DNA of 64,000 nucleotides from Gammaproteobacteria bacterium (GTDB taxonomy: Bacteria; Pseudomonadota; Gammaproteobacteria; Eutrophobiales; Eutrophobiaceae). Shown here piece after piece: positions 34,601 to 49,600 of this stretch (the stretch's first letter is position 1; each line of letters begins with the position of its first letter). The notes under the pieces are model-generated. The model did no database searches and was not told where the DNA came from. It saw only the letters and a list, made by a program, of their open reading frames with translations. The stretch is taken from the NCBI GenBank assembly GCA_021773235.1, contig JAJFKL010000032.1, positions 62,001 to 126,000 on the forward strand, in the 5' to 3' direction. The position numbers and the translations under genes are program-made.

Positions 34601-37600
34601 AGTCGGATCGGTAGGCTCTACAAACGTAGATTTAACGACGGCAAATTCTGATATCAATGCGGGTGCAGGCAAGATCACACTAACTGTAGGTCAGGGTGTT
34701 TCCGGTACAGATGCTTTGATCATGGCAGCGAATTCATCTTTGACATCCACATTAGCGGGTGATGCGATTGAGGTCTTGGCAAATGATGTGCAGATGACAG
34801 CCGGTGCAACAATGTCAGCAACATCGGGTCAGGTTACGATAAGACCTCGAACCGGCACCACAACAATGGGTATCGCCGGTGGTGCTGGGACGTTAAATCT
34901 AACGGCCGCGGAATTGTCTGCCATCAGTGCATTGGATGTCAGACTGGGTGATACCGCCAATACCGGTGCCGTTAATATTAATGTGTGGACACCGACTGCA
35001 ACTTTTGCAACGAATGTGTTAACTCTCGCTTCCAGCTCAACTATTAATCAAGGTGGTGCGATTAATTTAGGAATAAGCACGAGTGATTTAATCATCCGTG
35101 CTGGAAATACTGTCGATTTATCAAATACGGGTAATACGTTTACTAATGTCGCGGCAGTTTTAGGAGCAGGCAATTTATCTTTAGGAAATTCAGGTGCGTT
35201 AACAATAACTGGACTCACTGATGATATCGGTACGGTGAATGGTGCAACGGTTCCGGGCAATTTTACGATTAATGCTGCTGGTGCAGTAACGCAATCACAG
35301 GCAATCTCAGCTGCAGGTTTAGAACTACTTGGTGCAGGTGCTTATACATTAACGAATACAAGTAACGATATTACAACTTTGGCAGCTAACCTGACTGGTG
35401 TTGGTAGTTCCTTAAGTTATACCGATACAAATGCCTTTACTGTTGGCACTGTGAATACAGCAGGTATCACCACAGCAGCGAGTACTGTTAATGGTACAGC
35501 AACCGGTAGCGTCACACTTGTCTCAGGCGCAGGTGATATAACAATTACAAATAATGTAACCACCGGGACTGCAACTGTAGCAGAAGCAGGTATCGGTACA
35601 TCAGCTCAATCAGGTGATATCCAGATAACAGCAGGAGGCACAGGCAATATTCTTGGTGCAGGAACGTTAATTACAGGTGGAGCAACAGTAACTACTGGTG
35701 ATGCTAATGATACTGCTACAGCGGGTGGAATAACTTTAAGCGCAAATGAAGTATCCAGTGATGGAACAAATGCATTAAGCGTAACATTGGGTGCCGCAAA
35801 CAGCGGTGGTACAGATGTAAATAATAATTTAAATGTTACTACTGATGGAGTTGGTGCTGCCGGTGAAATAATAATCACCTCAAACAGTGCATTGAATGTC
35901 GGTGTGCTGAACACAGCTGATAACACTAGTGAAAACGTCACGATAGATACCACTGGTGGTGCCGCATTAAATATTACCAATGTCGCAGAAGATGTTGACG
36001 GCGATACTGTTGTCTTTGATTCAAACACCGGAACGTTAACAATTTCGGATACATCATTTGATGTCGCTGCAGGCACATTGACCTTACGTGGTGATGAAAT
36101 TGATCTTACCGGCGGTGCAAATTCAATAAGTGGTACCAGCACGATTAATATAGAAGGTGGAACAACAACGACTACAGTCGGTGTTGCACGTAGTACTGAG
36201 ACTCTTGAATTATCAGTAACCGATCTCGCAGCACTTGCAGATGGGTTTAGTTTAATTACCCTTGGCCGTACAGACAGTACGGTTAATCTTCGCTTTGGTG
36301 AAGGTGCGGGTTTTACCTTTGATGACTCAGTTACATTACAAACAGGTGCTGGCGGTGATGTCATTCTACATGAGCATCTCCAAACAAATACCAACGGAGA
36401 CACCGTTACATTATCAGCGGGTAAAAGTATTAGTCTGGCAAGTGCGACTCCTGCGGAAATCACAACAGTCAACGGCAACGTTATCTTGAGTGCCGATTCA
36501 GATAATACAACTAGTGGTCGTATCGATATTAATCAAGCTTCAATTACTACAGCGGGCGGTAATATTACTTTAGGCGGTGGCGATGCTACGGCAACCGGTG
36601 ATGGTGCCTTGGGTGGTGATGGTACGGGTAGTGGTATTCGTATCGCTTCTAGCTCAAGTCTAAATGCAGGTGGCGGTAATATTTCTTTACTTGCTACAGG
36701 TGGTGCAGAGGCGGGTGGCAATAATTATGGTATTAGTATTGAAAGTAGTTCCACTATATCTACAACTGGTTCAGGCACAATAACAATTAACGGTACTGGT
36801 GGTAATAATGCCGTTAACAATGATAGAGGCGTTAATCTTGTCAGTACCGGCACAATGATCTCAGCAGTTGACGGTTCCATAAGTATTACAGGAACGGCTA
36901 GGGGTACAGGTGGTGGTAGTAATGAAGGTATAGCAACAGCAGGCACCACAATACAGACCACAGGCAGTGGCGATATTGTATTGACTGGTACAAGTAACAA
37001 TTCAGGAACAGGAAGTTTTAATCAGGGCGTTCGTCTTTCTACTGATACCACAGTTCAAGCGACAGGTAGTGGGGGAGCAATAACGATTACCGGTAACAGT
37101 GGTACGGGTAGCGGCACAAGAAATGACGGTGTCGAGTTAGATGGAACAGCATCAACGGTTCAAGTAACAACGGTTGATGGCTTGATCGATATTAATGGTA
37201 CGGCTAGAGGATCAGGTGGTAGTCAAGCTGGTGTTTCTCTTAATGGCTCTAATGTTTTAGTTCAATCAGCTACAGGTGCGATTGATATTGATGGAATGCA
37301 ATCCGCAACGGCAGGTAATAGTAATAGAGGTGTGTCAATTTTTGCGGGTGCCGATGTAATTACCACTAGCAGCGGAACTATTGATATTAATGGTACTGGC
37401 GCAAATACAACAGGTACAAATAATGAAGGCGTTTATGTTGATGGCACAGGAACCATCGTGCGCTCTGACGTCAGTGGTAATCTTACGATTGTTGGTAATG
37501 GCGCAGGCAGTGGTAATAGTGGTCACGGTGTCGTTTTAGATAATGATGCGCTTGTGTCTACAACTGGAATAGGTAATGTTTCTATTACAGGTACTGGTAG

Positions 37601-40600
37601 TTCCGATGGTGGTGCAAGTAATACGGGTATAACTATCGATGGAGGATCTGATGTAACTTCAACCAGTAGTGGCAGTATCACAATGAGTGGTACGGGTGGT
37701 ATTGGTGGTAATTCATCGATTGGCTTATTAGTTTCAGGCGCTGCTGCAACGATAGGTGGTGCTTCATCTACGGGTAATATTTCATTAACTGGTAATAGTA
37801 ATACTGGTGCAACTGGTATTGATGTACGCGTTGCTTCAACCATTCAAACAACAAGTACGGGCACAATTACACTAACTTCTGTTGATGATGTCACATTTAA
37901 TACAGCAGCAAGTTCAGTTACATCAGCTTCCGGCACAATTACTGTAAATTCAGATGATTTAACTGTAGATGGAAGTTCTACTATAAGTTCATCCGCCGGT
38001 TCTATTGATGTTAATGCTGCTGCGACGATTAATGTTGTTGCAAATTCTCGTATTACTGCCGGCGGTAACGGTACAAATTTAACTATGGATGGTTTGGGTA
38101 TCACGATTGGTGATGGTGCTAATGCAACCTCCGAAACAATTACGAATACCGGTACCGGTACGGTTACGATTACTTCAACTGGTGCTAATGATATTGACCT
38201 TGGCAATAATGCAATAGCCGGTGGAACAGGAACAGTTAGTTTAGTTTCTGCGCAAGATATCACAGCAACGAATGCAACATCCGGTACGGTTTTCGAAATC
38301 GATGCCGACGTCGTTAGCTTAACTGCAACGAGAAGTGTTGGTGATGCGAATACAAATGATATAGAACTTGATGGTACGACCGATTTAACCATTCAAGTTA
38401 ACGATGACATCTTTGTTGCAGGTGATGCCACAACAGCTCTAACTAATCTTTCTCTAAGAGTCGATACCACTAATGATACCGGCGGTGGTAGTTATGACCT
38501 GTCCAACTTTAGTGGTTTAACTTTTGGTACAGGTGGTTTTACAGATTCGACTAATGATTTAGATGTTGCTGGAATTGTCAGCACTGGAGCAATGGATATC
38601 ACTATCGTTAATGAAGCCGGTAATATCATTTTAGAAGATAACACGGTTGCCGAAGCAGTCGACCTGAGTGGTGGTGGCGGTAACATTACCATTACCGCAA
38701 TTAGTGGTGATATTACTGATAATGATGATGCAACTGCTGATGGCTCGGCATCTCCTGCAAATCTGATCACATCTGCAGCGAGTCAAGTATCTCTAACCGC
38801 ATCGGGTGATATCGGCAATAGCGGGGGCACTCATGAAGATATTGATATTTCAGGTACAAATAATCTATTTATTTCTGCTGGTGGTGGCACAGCAAATGTT
38901 GAGTCCGATACGGCTTCTACCGATCCGGCATCATTAACATTTGTTGTTGATCCAAGTCTAGCCGGTGAAAACGTTGATATTACCTATACTGGCACTAACC
39001 TTGATATACGCATTGATGAAGACGGTGATGCTGATGGTACTGGTGGCGCCGTTGAAGTAACGGGATGTACCTTAAATGCCACAGCTTGTATTCATACGGT
39101 TGAGAGCGCGGGTTCTGGTGCTGATTTTGATTTCGAATTAATTTCATTGACAGGCAATATCGTTGTTGGTGATGGCGCAATCGTTGATATTAGTGAAGGG
39201 GCTGGCGGTGGTGATGTTCGGCTTGAATCGAAACAAGGATCCATTCTCAGTGAAAACTCAGGTACGGCGAGTATCTTGACTGATGGCACGATTACACTTG
39301 TTGCTGAAACCGGGATCGGTGCTGCAACAGGTAATTCATTTACTATTGATGACGATGGTGGTGGTGATGTCACGCTGGTATTAGAACGTACCGGTAATGG
39401 TGACATTAATGTGCTGAGTCTCGACGATCTCATCGTAACTGGATTTACCAGTCTGGGCACGGGTACCACAACCCTGACCACGAACACGGCATTTGATCTA
39501 ACTATCTCGGATGACATCATTCAAAGCGGTAAAATTTCATTAACAGCAGGTGCGGGTAATGATGTCATAATCAATAACACTAGTACTGTTCAATCTAGTA
39601 ATGCGGCTGTTGATGCTATTACCATAAGAGGTAACAGTCTGGATCTGACAAATGCTACTGCTGTTCGGGCTACAGGTACGAACGGTGGCATACGATTATT
39701 TACATCTGCTGGTACCGGTACCATGAGCATCGGTCATGCCGGCGGTGGGTTTGAAGTCACCGATGCTGAGTTCGCGAAAATTACCGACTTCGATACATTA
39801 ACTATTGGTGAAGCCGGAGTTCAAGGTGGTGCGGGTACCATAACGATTGAATCAATAACTAATCCGGTATCGGGCGGCGCCATCATTGTTAATTCTGATA
39901 ACGGAGCAGGTACGATCACAGTTAATGCTGGCGCGAATGATATTAATGGTGGTGCATTAACACTGAACGCAGGAACAGGTGGTATTACCATTAACGGTGA
40001 TATCGATACTAACCTTGGCAATCTGACCTTGACAGCAGATGACAATGTTACTGTTGCAACTGGAGTTGATGTGACAAGCACTAACGGTACGATCAATGTT
40101 AACGCAGATAACAATGATGATGGCACCGGAACTCTAACTCTTACAGGCACAGGTACTATAACAACAACAAACAATACCAGCAGTGCCATTGTTATTCGTG
40201 CAGCGGATATTAATTTAAGCGGAACTTCTTCATTAGCTGCGGGCGGTACTTCAGCTGGCATTAGTTTATTTAATACACAAGAAGCCAATGCTATTAGTGT
40301 TGGTGCCGGTAATAATGCTGGTTTTGATTTGGAAACTGCTGCCGAAGTCGGAGACATAACTGGTTTTGGAACCTTAACGATTGGTGAAGCTGGCGTTCAA
40401 TCTGGTGTAATAACCATTAGAAATTCTGATTTCAATGCAGTGACTGGTAGTGAAAATATTGTTATCAATTCAAACAGTGGCGCAGGTGGAATTGTCCTTG
40501 ATGATAATACTAATGCAAATACAGCTCTTGTCGCTGATGGCAATATCACATTAAGAGCCGGAACGGGTGGTATTACAACTACGCCAGGAGCGGACAATAC

Positions 40601-43600
40601 GACAGCAGAACTTTCTGGTGGCTCGGTAACGATTACCAGTGATGGACTCGTAGGACAATCAACAACTGACCGTTTGCAATTTATCGCAGGACAAACCGAT
40701 GTTGCAGTAACGACATCCGCTGCAGGCGATAATATCTTCCTCGATGGTTTGGGTGCATTAAGTCTGAATGCGATTTCAACGACGGGTGGATCCATTGTTG
40801 ATGTCGATTCGTCTGGCGGCGGGACATTAACCGTTACCTCAAGTATTGGTTCAACAGGTTCAGCTATTAATCTTGCTGGTGACGGAGTAACACTTTCAAC
40901 AACTAATTCAGATGTCGCAGCTGGTGCAGGTAATGTAACCATTGATGCAGGGACGGGCTTATTTAACATGGCGTCCGGATCAAGCATTACCAATACTGGA
41001 AATGTCACCGTTGCGGCAGATACTATTTCACTAGCGGGAGCGATTCAGGCTAGTGGTGGTGCTTCGGAAGTGAAGATCGCGCCAGACACCGCGGCGACAG
41101 TCATAGAATTGGGTGTAGGTGCTACAAATGGATTGGCCTTAACTGATACTGAACTCAATACAATTGAAGCAGCAATTGTAAGAATTGGTGATGGTACAGG
41201 TGCTGCGCCTTATGCTGCTGCAAGTACTGGTTCAATTGTATTTACTGGTGATTTTAATGCTGATGCCGCGTTCGCTACTAATTTTCTGGAATTACAAACA
41301 ACCAGTTTTGTTAGCGATGGAGCAAGCGGAAGTATTTTATTTAATACCAGCACCAGTGATTTAGTTGTACGTTCAGGTAATGCAATAACGTTAAATAACA
41401 CGGGAAATAATTTTAATACGGTTGCAGCTACAACTGGTGCAGCTAACTTTGCTATAAATGTCGCTGATACGGATACCTTAACGGTTGGTTCCGTCGATGG
41501 AGTAAACGGTGTCGTAACAGGTGGTGGACAAGTTGATATCACTGCGGGTGGTTTGCTAACTGTTTCACAAGCAGTCGATAACAGCGGAAATAACACGATC
41601 AATCTTACTGGTGTTGGTATCAATCTAAATAATGGCGCTACATCGGCAGTTGGCACGACAGCCGGTAAAGTTACAGTAGATGCCGGTACTGGCACACTAA
41701 CGATGTCTGCAGGCTCTACAATTACAAGTAGTCTTGGAAGTGGTGCCGCGATAGACCTTATTGCAGATTCCATGGTATTGGGTGGCACTATTACTGCCAG
41801 TGCATTGGATGGTGAAGTATTAGCAGTGCAAAAAACTGCCGGAACAAATATAGAACTAGGGGCAACGGCAACGAATGGTCTTGCTCTGGATACGAATGAA
41901 CTTAATACAATTGATGCTGATATTGTTCGAATTGGCAATTCATCGACCGGTACGATTACGTTTACGGGAGGCTTTGTTGCTGATGCTGCATTTGCCGATG
42001 GCACCAGTGGTTATCTTGCATTAACGACTAATAATGCCAATGTGACGCAAACAGGTTCTGTTGATCTGACTGCAGGTACAGTGAATGGTAGTGGTCTAGC
42101 TATAACAGCAGGTACAGGAAACGTTACGTTAGACAATACAGCGAACGATTTCGAAGTTGTGGCCGTATCGAATACAGGAACAGTAACAATTAGAGATACT
42201 GATGCATTATCAATAAATAATGTGGGTGGTGTGACGGGTATTTCAGGGAATACGAAAGGTGTAACACTGGAAGCAGGCGCAGTGGGTACAGGTGCTTTAG
42301 TGATAACCAGTGATATCACAGCCGATGATGCGGCCATCAATCTTACAGGTGATGGCATCACTATCAATTCGAATCTTGATGTGGATTCTGGCAGCGGAGA
42401 TATGAATATTAATTCAAATGCCGCTACGTTTACCATGAATGATAATGCCGAAGTATTTAGTACCGGTAAGATTACGATTACCGCAAATAATATTGAAGTA
42501 GGTACTGGCTCTAGTGGTACCAATACGCAGATTGGTGGTTCATCAACAGGTGTGGGTACAGCATCGTCGGTTATTATTTCAGGTGATGCCAATACGACAA
42601 CGATGGGTATCGCTGGTGGTGCTGGCACCTTAAATCTAGTCGTTGCCGAACTTAGTGATATACGCGGCACGAATATTCGATTAGGCGACACGACTAATAC
42701 CGGTGCTATGACAATTAACAACTGGACGCCTATCGGAACATTCGCTCCAGGTGTTCTCACATTAGCGTCATCCTCAACTATTACTCAAGGCGCGGGTGGT
42801 ATTGATCTTTCAACGAGTACCAGTGATCTGATTATCCGTGCAGCTGATGATGTGACATTAACTGATGCCGGAAATGAATTTTCAAATGTTTCAGTATTAA
42901 TGACTGGAGTTGGAAGTGCTTTACAATTAACCGATGCAAGTGCGTTAACCATAACTAGCCTGACAGATGATATAGGCACAGTGAACGGCGCGACTGCACC
43001 CGGCGGGGTTATTTTAACAGCAGATGCCGGCGGTGCTGCTGCAGATATTTTAACCATTGCCGAAGCAGTGAGTGCAACTGCAAACGATGTCACCTTGAAT
43101 GGTAGCGGAATTGATTTATCTACCGCGAATTCGGATGTCACATCAACGACGGGCAATGTGATAGTCGATGCGAACTTCGGTACTTTTAATATGTCATCGG
43201 GTGCGAGCATTGTTAACAGCGGTAATGTCACCTTAACAGCGGACTCGATGACGTTTGATACGTCCGGTACGCCGAGCCTGATTCAGGCAACGGGAGGTAC
43301 TTCAACCGTCACCATCACACCAAATACTACAGGATTATCCGTTGACTTAGGTGCGGGCGCGGCCGGTGGTTTGGTCTTAACGGATGCCGAATTAAACACG
43401 ATTGAAGCAGCACGCGTGCGTATTGGTGATGGCACAAATTTGAATAGGATTACCTTTGACGGTGCGTTTACGGCAGACAGTGCGTTTGCGACAGACTTTC
43501 TTGAATTACATACCACCTCAGCGACCGGTGACATAATTGCGACGGCTGGTGCGATTAATCTAGCAGCAAGTACCAGTGATTTAGTCGTGCGTACGGATAC

Positions 43601-46600
43601 CAACGCGGCCAATATCCAAATTGATACGGCGGCGCATAATTTTAATACCGTTGCTGCAGAAACAGGTGGTACGGCATCAACGATTTCAATAGCCGACGGT
43701 GTTGATGGCATGACTGTTGGCACAGTTGATGGATTGAGTGGCATTGTGACCGGTGGAGCACAAGTAGATGTCTCCTCTACAGGTTTATTAACTGTCTCTC
43801 AAGCGGTTAATAATACGGGTAACAATGCGATTAACCTGACCGGTGAAGGTGTTGATTTGAATAACGGTGCCACATCAGCGGTTGGTGCAGGAACTGCCGG
43901 CATAGTCACCATCGACGCGAATAGCGGCACCTTTACCATGTCGGCTAATTCAACAGTGGCCACGACCTCAGCAGCAGGTAATGATATTAGTTTAACTGCG
44001 GATTCGATGAACCTAGCAGGTACGATTACCGCGAGCGGTGTGAATGGTGAAGTGTTAATTAAAGCGAATACGGCGAGCACCGATATCAACTTAGGCGCAG
44101 GTGCGTCAACAGGACTTGCGTTAACCGATACAGAATTAAATACCATCAGTGCTGATCGTGTGAGCATTGGTGATGGTACGACAACAGGTAACATTACCTT
44201 TGTCGGTAACTTTACCTCCAATGGTACTTTTGCAGATGACTTTTTATCATTACAAACAAGTGGTACTGCAACTGTAGGTCAGAGTGGTGGTACAACATTC
44301 AATCTTACTGCAGGCAGTAGTGATTTAGTTGTACGTAATGGTTCTGGTAATGTCACCTTTAACGATACAGCCAACAACGATTTATCAGGTACGGTCGCTA
44401 TAACTACTACAGGGGTAGTTAATATAGGAGTTGCAAATGGGTTTACCGTTGGTAGCGTAGATGGTGTAACCGGTATTACCGGAACTAACGGAGTTACCCT
44501 AGATGGTAATGTTGGCACGTTGAATATCAACGAAGCGGTGAGTTCGACCAATGATGCCATTAGCATATCTGGTAGTGGTGTGATATTTGCCGCTAATGGA
44601 GATGTAACTAGTGGCACCGCTGACTTAACAGTAGACGCGGGTACTGGAACTCTAACCACGGCAAGTGGCACAATCTTATTAACAACGGGTACTGCAAATT
44701 TAACAGCTGATACCATGACCTTAGATGCCGCTTCTCAAATCGGTGGTACTGGGGCAGGAACAGGAACTGCAGCAACAACAATTATTGAACGCAGTAGTGC
44801 CGGTGCGATTGGACTTGCTGGTGCTGCAGTTGGTCTTGATTTATCAGTTGCTGAATTAGCCACCATCCGATCAACTGATGTACGCATTGGTAATACTACG
44901 GCAGCGAATGGTGCAATAACTGTTAATGCTTGGACACCCACTGCAGACTTTGCAACAGGTGTGTTGACTCTGGCGTCTTCCTCGACCATAGGTCAGGGTG
45001 GAATAATTAATTTAGGCACAAGTACTAGTGATTTGATTATCCGTGCAGCTGGTTCGGTATCGCTGGGTTCAGCCAATGAATTTACGAATGTAGCGGCGGT
45101 ATTGACGGGTGGAGCAAGTGCGTTAACGCTGACTGATGCCAGTGCGCTAACCATCACCAGCCTGACAGATGATCTTGGTACAGTAAACGGTGCAACTGCT
45201 CCGGGCGGTGCAACGTTAACGGCAACAGGTGCCGCGTTGACCATCGCACATCACGTCACTGCAACAGCCAACGCTGTAACCTTGAATGGTACCGGTGTTA
45301 ATTTATCAACGGCCAACTCGGATGTCACATCGACGAGCGGTAACGTGATTGTCGATGCGAATGCCGGAACGTTTAATATGGCATCGGGTGCCAGTATTGT
45401 GAACAGCGGTGACGTCACGTTAACGGCAGACACAATGACCTTTGATACATCGGGTGCGCCAAGTTTGATTCAGGCAACGGGTGGTACATCAACGGTCACT
45501 ATCACTCCAGACACAGTCGGTCGCGCAATTGATTTAGGTGTGGGAGCAGCCGGTGGTTTGGTCTTAAGCGATGCGGAATTAAATACGATAGAAGCAGCGC
45601 GAGTCAGAATCGGTGATGGCACGAATACCAATGCGATTACTTTTGACGGTGCATTTACAGCAGACAGTGCGTTTGCAACAGACTTCCTTGAACTACATAC
45701 CACTTCTGCGACCGGCACGATTACGGCAATAGCGGGTGCGATTAATTTAGCAGCAAGTACGAGTGACTTAGTGGTACGTACTGATACAGCCGGTGCGAAT
45801 ATACAAATTGATTCGGCAGCACATAATCTGAATATCGTCGCCGCTGAAACAAATAACACAGCTTCTACAATCTCCATTGCTGACGGTGTCGATGGTATGA
45901 CGGTTGGTACGGTGGATGGATTGAGTGGTATTGTTACCGGTGGTGCACAAGTCGATGTCGCAGCAGCCGGTTTGTTAACAGTATCACAAGCAGTGAATAA
46001 CACGTCCGGCGCAATTAATCTTACAGGTGAAGGCGTTGATTTAAATAACGGTGCTACCTCAGCAGTGGGTGCAAGTGCAACCGGTGTTGTCACGATTGAT
46101 GCTAACACCGGTACCTTGACGACGTCAGCGGGCTCAACGGTAGCGACCTCATCGGTTGCAGGAAATGATATTCAGTTGATAGCCGATTCGATGGCATTAG
46201 CAGGGACTGTCACAGCTAGTGGTGTAAATGGTGAAGTCTTAGTCAGAGCAGATTCTGCGAGTACCGATATTAATCTCGGTGCGGGTGCATCAACAGGACT
46301 CGCATTAACCGATACCGAACTCAACTTGATTAATGCAGACCGAGTTAGCATTGGTGATGGAACAACATCAGGTAATATTACTTTTGTTGGTAACTTTACC
46401 TCTAATGGTGCTTTTGCTGATGACTTCTTGTCATTACAAACGAGCGGTACGGCAACAGTAGGTCAGAGTGCTGGTACGACCGTTAATCTAGCTGCAGGTA
46501 CCAGTAATCTGGCAGCACAAACGGGTTCAGGTAATGTCACATTTAATGAAACGTCTAATGATTTTACCAATGTCGCTGTAACGACTACGGGCGTGGTTGA

Positions 46601-49600
46601 TATCCGTGATACCAATGTATTAACAGTTGATACCGTTGATGGTGTTACAGGAATAACAGGGACAACTGGAGCTACATTAGTCGCGGGCGGAGCTTTAACG
46701 GTAATTCAAAACGTAACAGCGACAGGAACCGGTGCGATCAGCCTGACGGGTGCGGGTATCGATATCGATACAACGACAGGTGGTCTGCATAACGTTACTG
46801 TCTCTACAGCGAATGGTGTCTTAACTGTCGATGCTGGTACAAATACATTAATCTTGCAAGATGAAGGTGCAGCCGGGAATGAAATTGCATTATTGACTGC
46901 AACCGGTACGGGTAATATTAATATCACAGCTAATGCTATTACTGTTGAACAAAATGATGGTACAAGTAAAAATCAAATCGTCACCAACACAGGTGAAGTC
47001 AGTATCAAGGCGAGTACTGTTGGTACAGCTATTACACTCGGTACGGGCGGTGGTGGTTTAGGTTTAAGTGCAGCAGAACTAAATGAAATAGCATCACCGG
47101 TGTTACGCATAGGTGATGCAACGACTACAGGTACAATTACTTTTGATGGTGCATTTGCAGCTGACGCGGCGTTTGCAACTAACTTCCTGGCCTTGCGAAC
47201 GACCAATACTGTAGCCGGTACAGCAGGTGCTATTGACCTTGGCACTAATGCTCAAGATTTGGTTGTTAGGGCAGGCGGTACAATTAATATTAATAATGCC
47301 GGTCATAATTTTGATGTGGTATCAGCAACAACAAGTGGCGCAACTGCTGACATCACCATCCTTGAAGGTTTTGATGGCAGTACCATGACCATCGATATCG
47401 TTGATGGATTAAATAGCATGAATACGGTGGGCAACATCACCCTCACTGCTGATGATGGTATATTTATCGGAACGGGTGCGACTTATACCATTAACAGTAA
47501 TACCGGCACGTTAACTGTTAATGCCGATGGCGATTCGGATGGAGCAACGACCGCTAGTCTTCTAACGATTGACAATAGTTCAATACTGACTTCATCGAAT
47601 ACCACAGCGTCAGCGATTACCTTGCAAGGCGAAGACCTTAATTTAATTACAGGTAATATAAGTGCGACGGGTGTTGGTGGGGGTGTGCGACTATTTACCA
47701 GTGCAATCGCACAGGATATAACAGTGGGTAATGAGCCAGGTACTGCATTTGATTATGAAGTCTCAGATGCCGAACTCGGACGTATTACAGATTTCGATAC
47801 TTTAACTATTGGTAATTCTCAATCTGGTATTATCACTCTGGCCTCTGTGGATCACGCAACAGTCAATGATGCCGCGATTATTGTTGATGCCGATACCACT
47901 GTAGGTGGCATTATCCTGGATGATGCCGGCGGTACTGCACTGGATGCGGGTAGTGGCACGATTACACTGAGTTCTGGTAATGGAGATATCACGGCGAACG
48001 CTACCAATACAACGGCAGAATTGGCGACAACCGGTGCAACAGTTACGATAGTCTCTGCTGATGGGGTAGGTTCTCTTAATAATCGCATTCAATTTGCTAA
48101 TAATAGCAATTCAGCACAACAAGTTATAAGTGTAACGGCAACTACACTCGGCGTTTTTCTGGATGGTCTAGGTACAATTACTCTCGCAGATATTACTGAT
48201 AATCCTTTTGGTGGCTCTGGTATTAACATTACCGCACTTGAAAATATCAACCTGACGAATGACATCGCCACGATAGGTACTGGAGCCGATATTTTCCTTT
48301 ATGCAAATTTTGATGCAGTAGCATCAACTGTCGAGGCCGGTGATAGTAACGGTGCAATCATCGATCTTGGTGCTGGTGCATTAGGAAAGATTGATGTTAG
48401 TAATGGTGGAGCTGTTTCACTTGGTGCAGGTAGCGGTATTGGTTCTGTCACAGATGCTATTGAGATTGATACTGCTGCTGCTGGCAGTACCGTTTCAGCT
48501 GTTACAGCCAGTGGTGGAATTTATATTGATGTTACTGGTGTGGCAGGTGATGACTTGACAATCGGTACCGCAAATTCTGTAACCGGTGTTACTGCGACCA
48601 GTGGTGATATAGTTATCAATAACACGGTCGGTAATATCACAGTTACTGAAGCCATTAGTGCTGCAGGTGGCACGGTTAACCTGATAGCTGATACTACCGG
48701 TAATGATTCAATTTTTATTAATAATAATGTTACGGCAAGTTCAAGTGCGACATTATTAATCCAAGCCGATGAAGGCGTCACCATTAATAATGCAACAGTG
48801 ACACAAAGCGGTACAGGTACGATTCAGGTAGATGCCGATAATGAAGATGATAATACTGGTACGTTTACGACGACAGGCCTAAACCCTGAAATTATTTCAA
48901 CTGCTAATGACACAACGATTCAAATTATCGCTGCCGATCTTGCTATTGGTGGTACGACTCCATTAATTGATAACAACAACGGAATAATTCAATTACAACC
49001 TAGTGATAACAGTCGAACGATTGGAATAGGTGATGGTGCAGGTGCAACCGCAGCTAATTTCTCGCTAAGCAACGCTGGATATAATGCGTTTGGTACGGTT
49101 GGAACTGATACACCAACGATTCAAATAGCAACTGCTGCACATACTGGCGATTATACAATTGATACATTCACTCCGAATGCGGCTCATACAAATACACTTG
49201 AATTATTAACGACTTCTAGCAATTTCTCATTTAGTGGAGCTGGTAGCACCATACCAAATGGTTCTACTCTGGATGTTAAGGCAACGTCAGGCAACATTAC
49301 AATTGATCAAGTATTAGGTGGCGGAACGATTATTTTTAGAGGAGCTAATGCAGTAAATCAAAACGCAGCAATCAATGCATCAAGCTTTACCTCTACCAGT
49401 ACGACTTATAATGGTACCGGTCAAAATATTGATACCTCAGGTGGTAATGAAGAAAACGGTGGTGATGTCAGTATCACATCTACCGGTGCATTAACACTGG
49501 GTACGGTAACAACATCAGGCGGTACTGATACAGGTAATGATGGTGGACACAATGGTGGTTCAGTTACCTTGTCCGGTGGTGATGTTACAGTAGGTACTAT

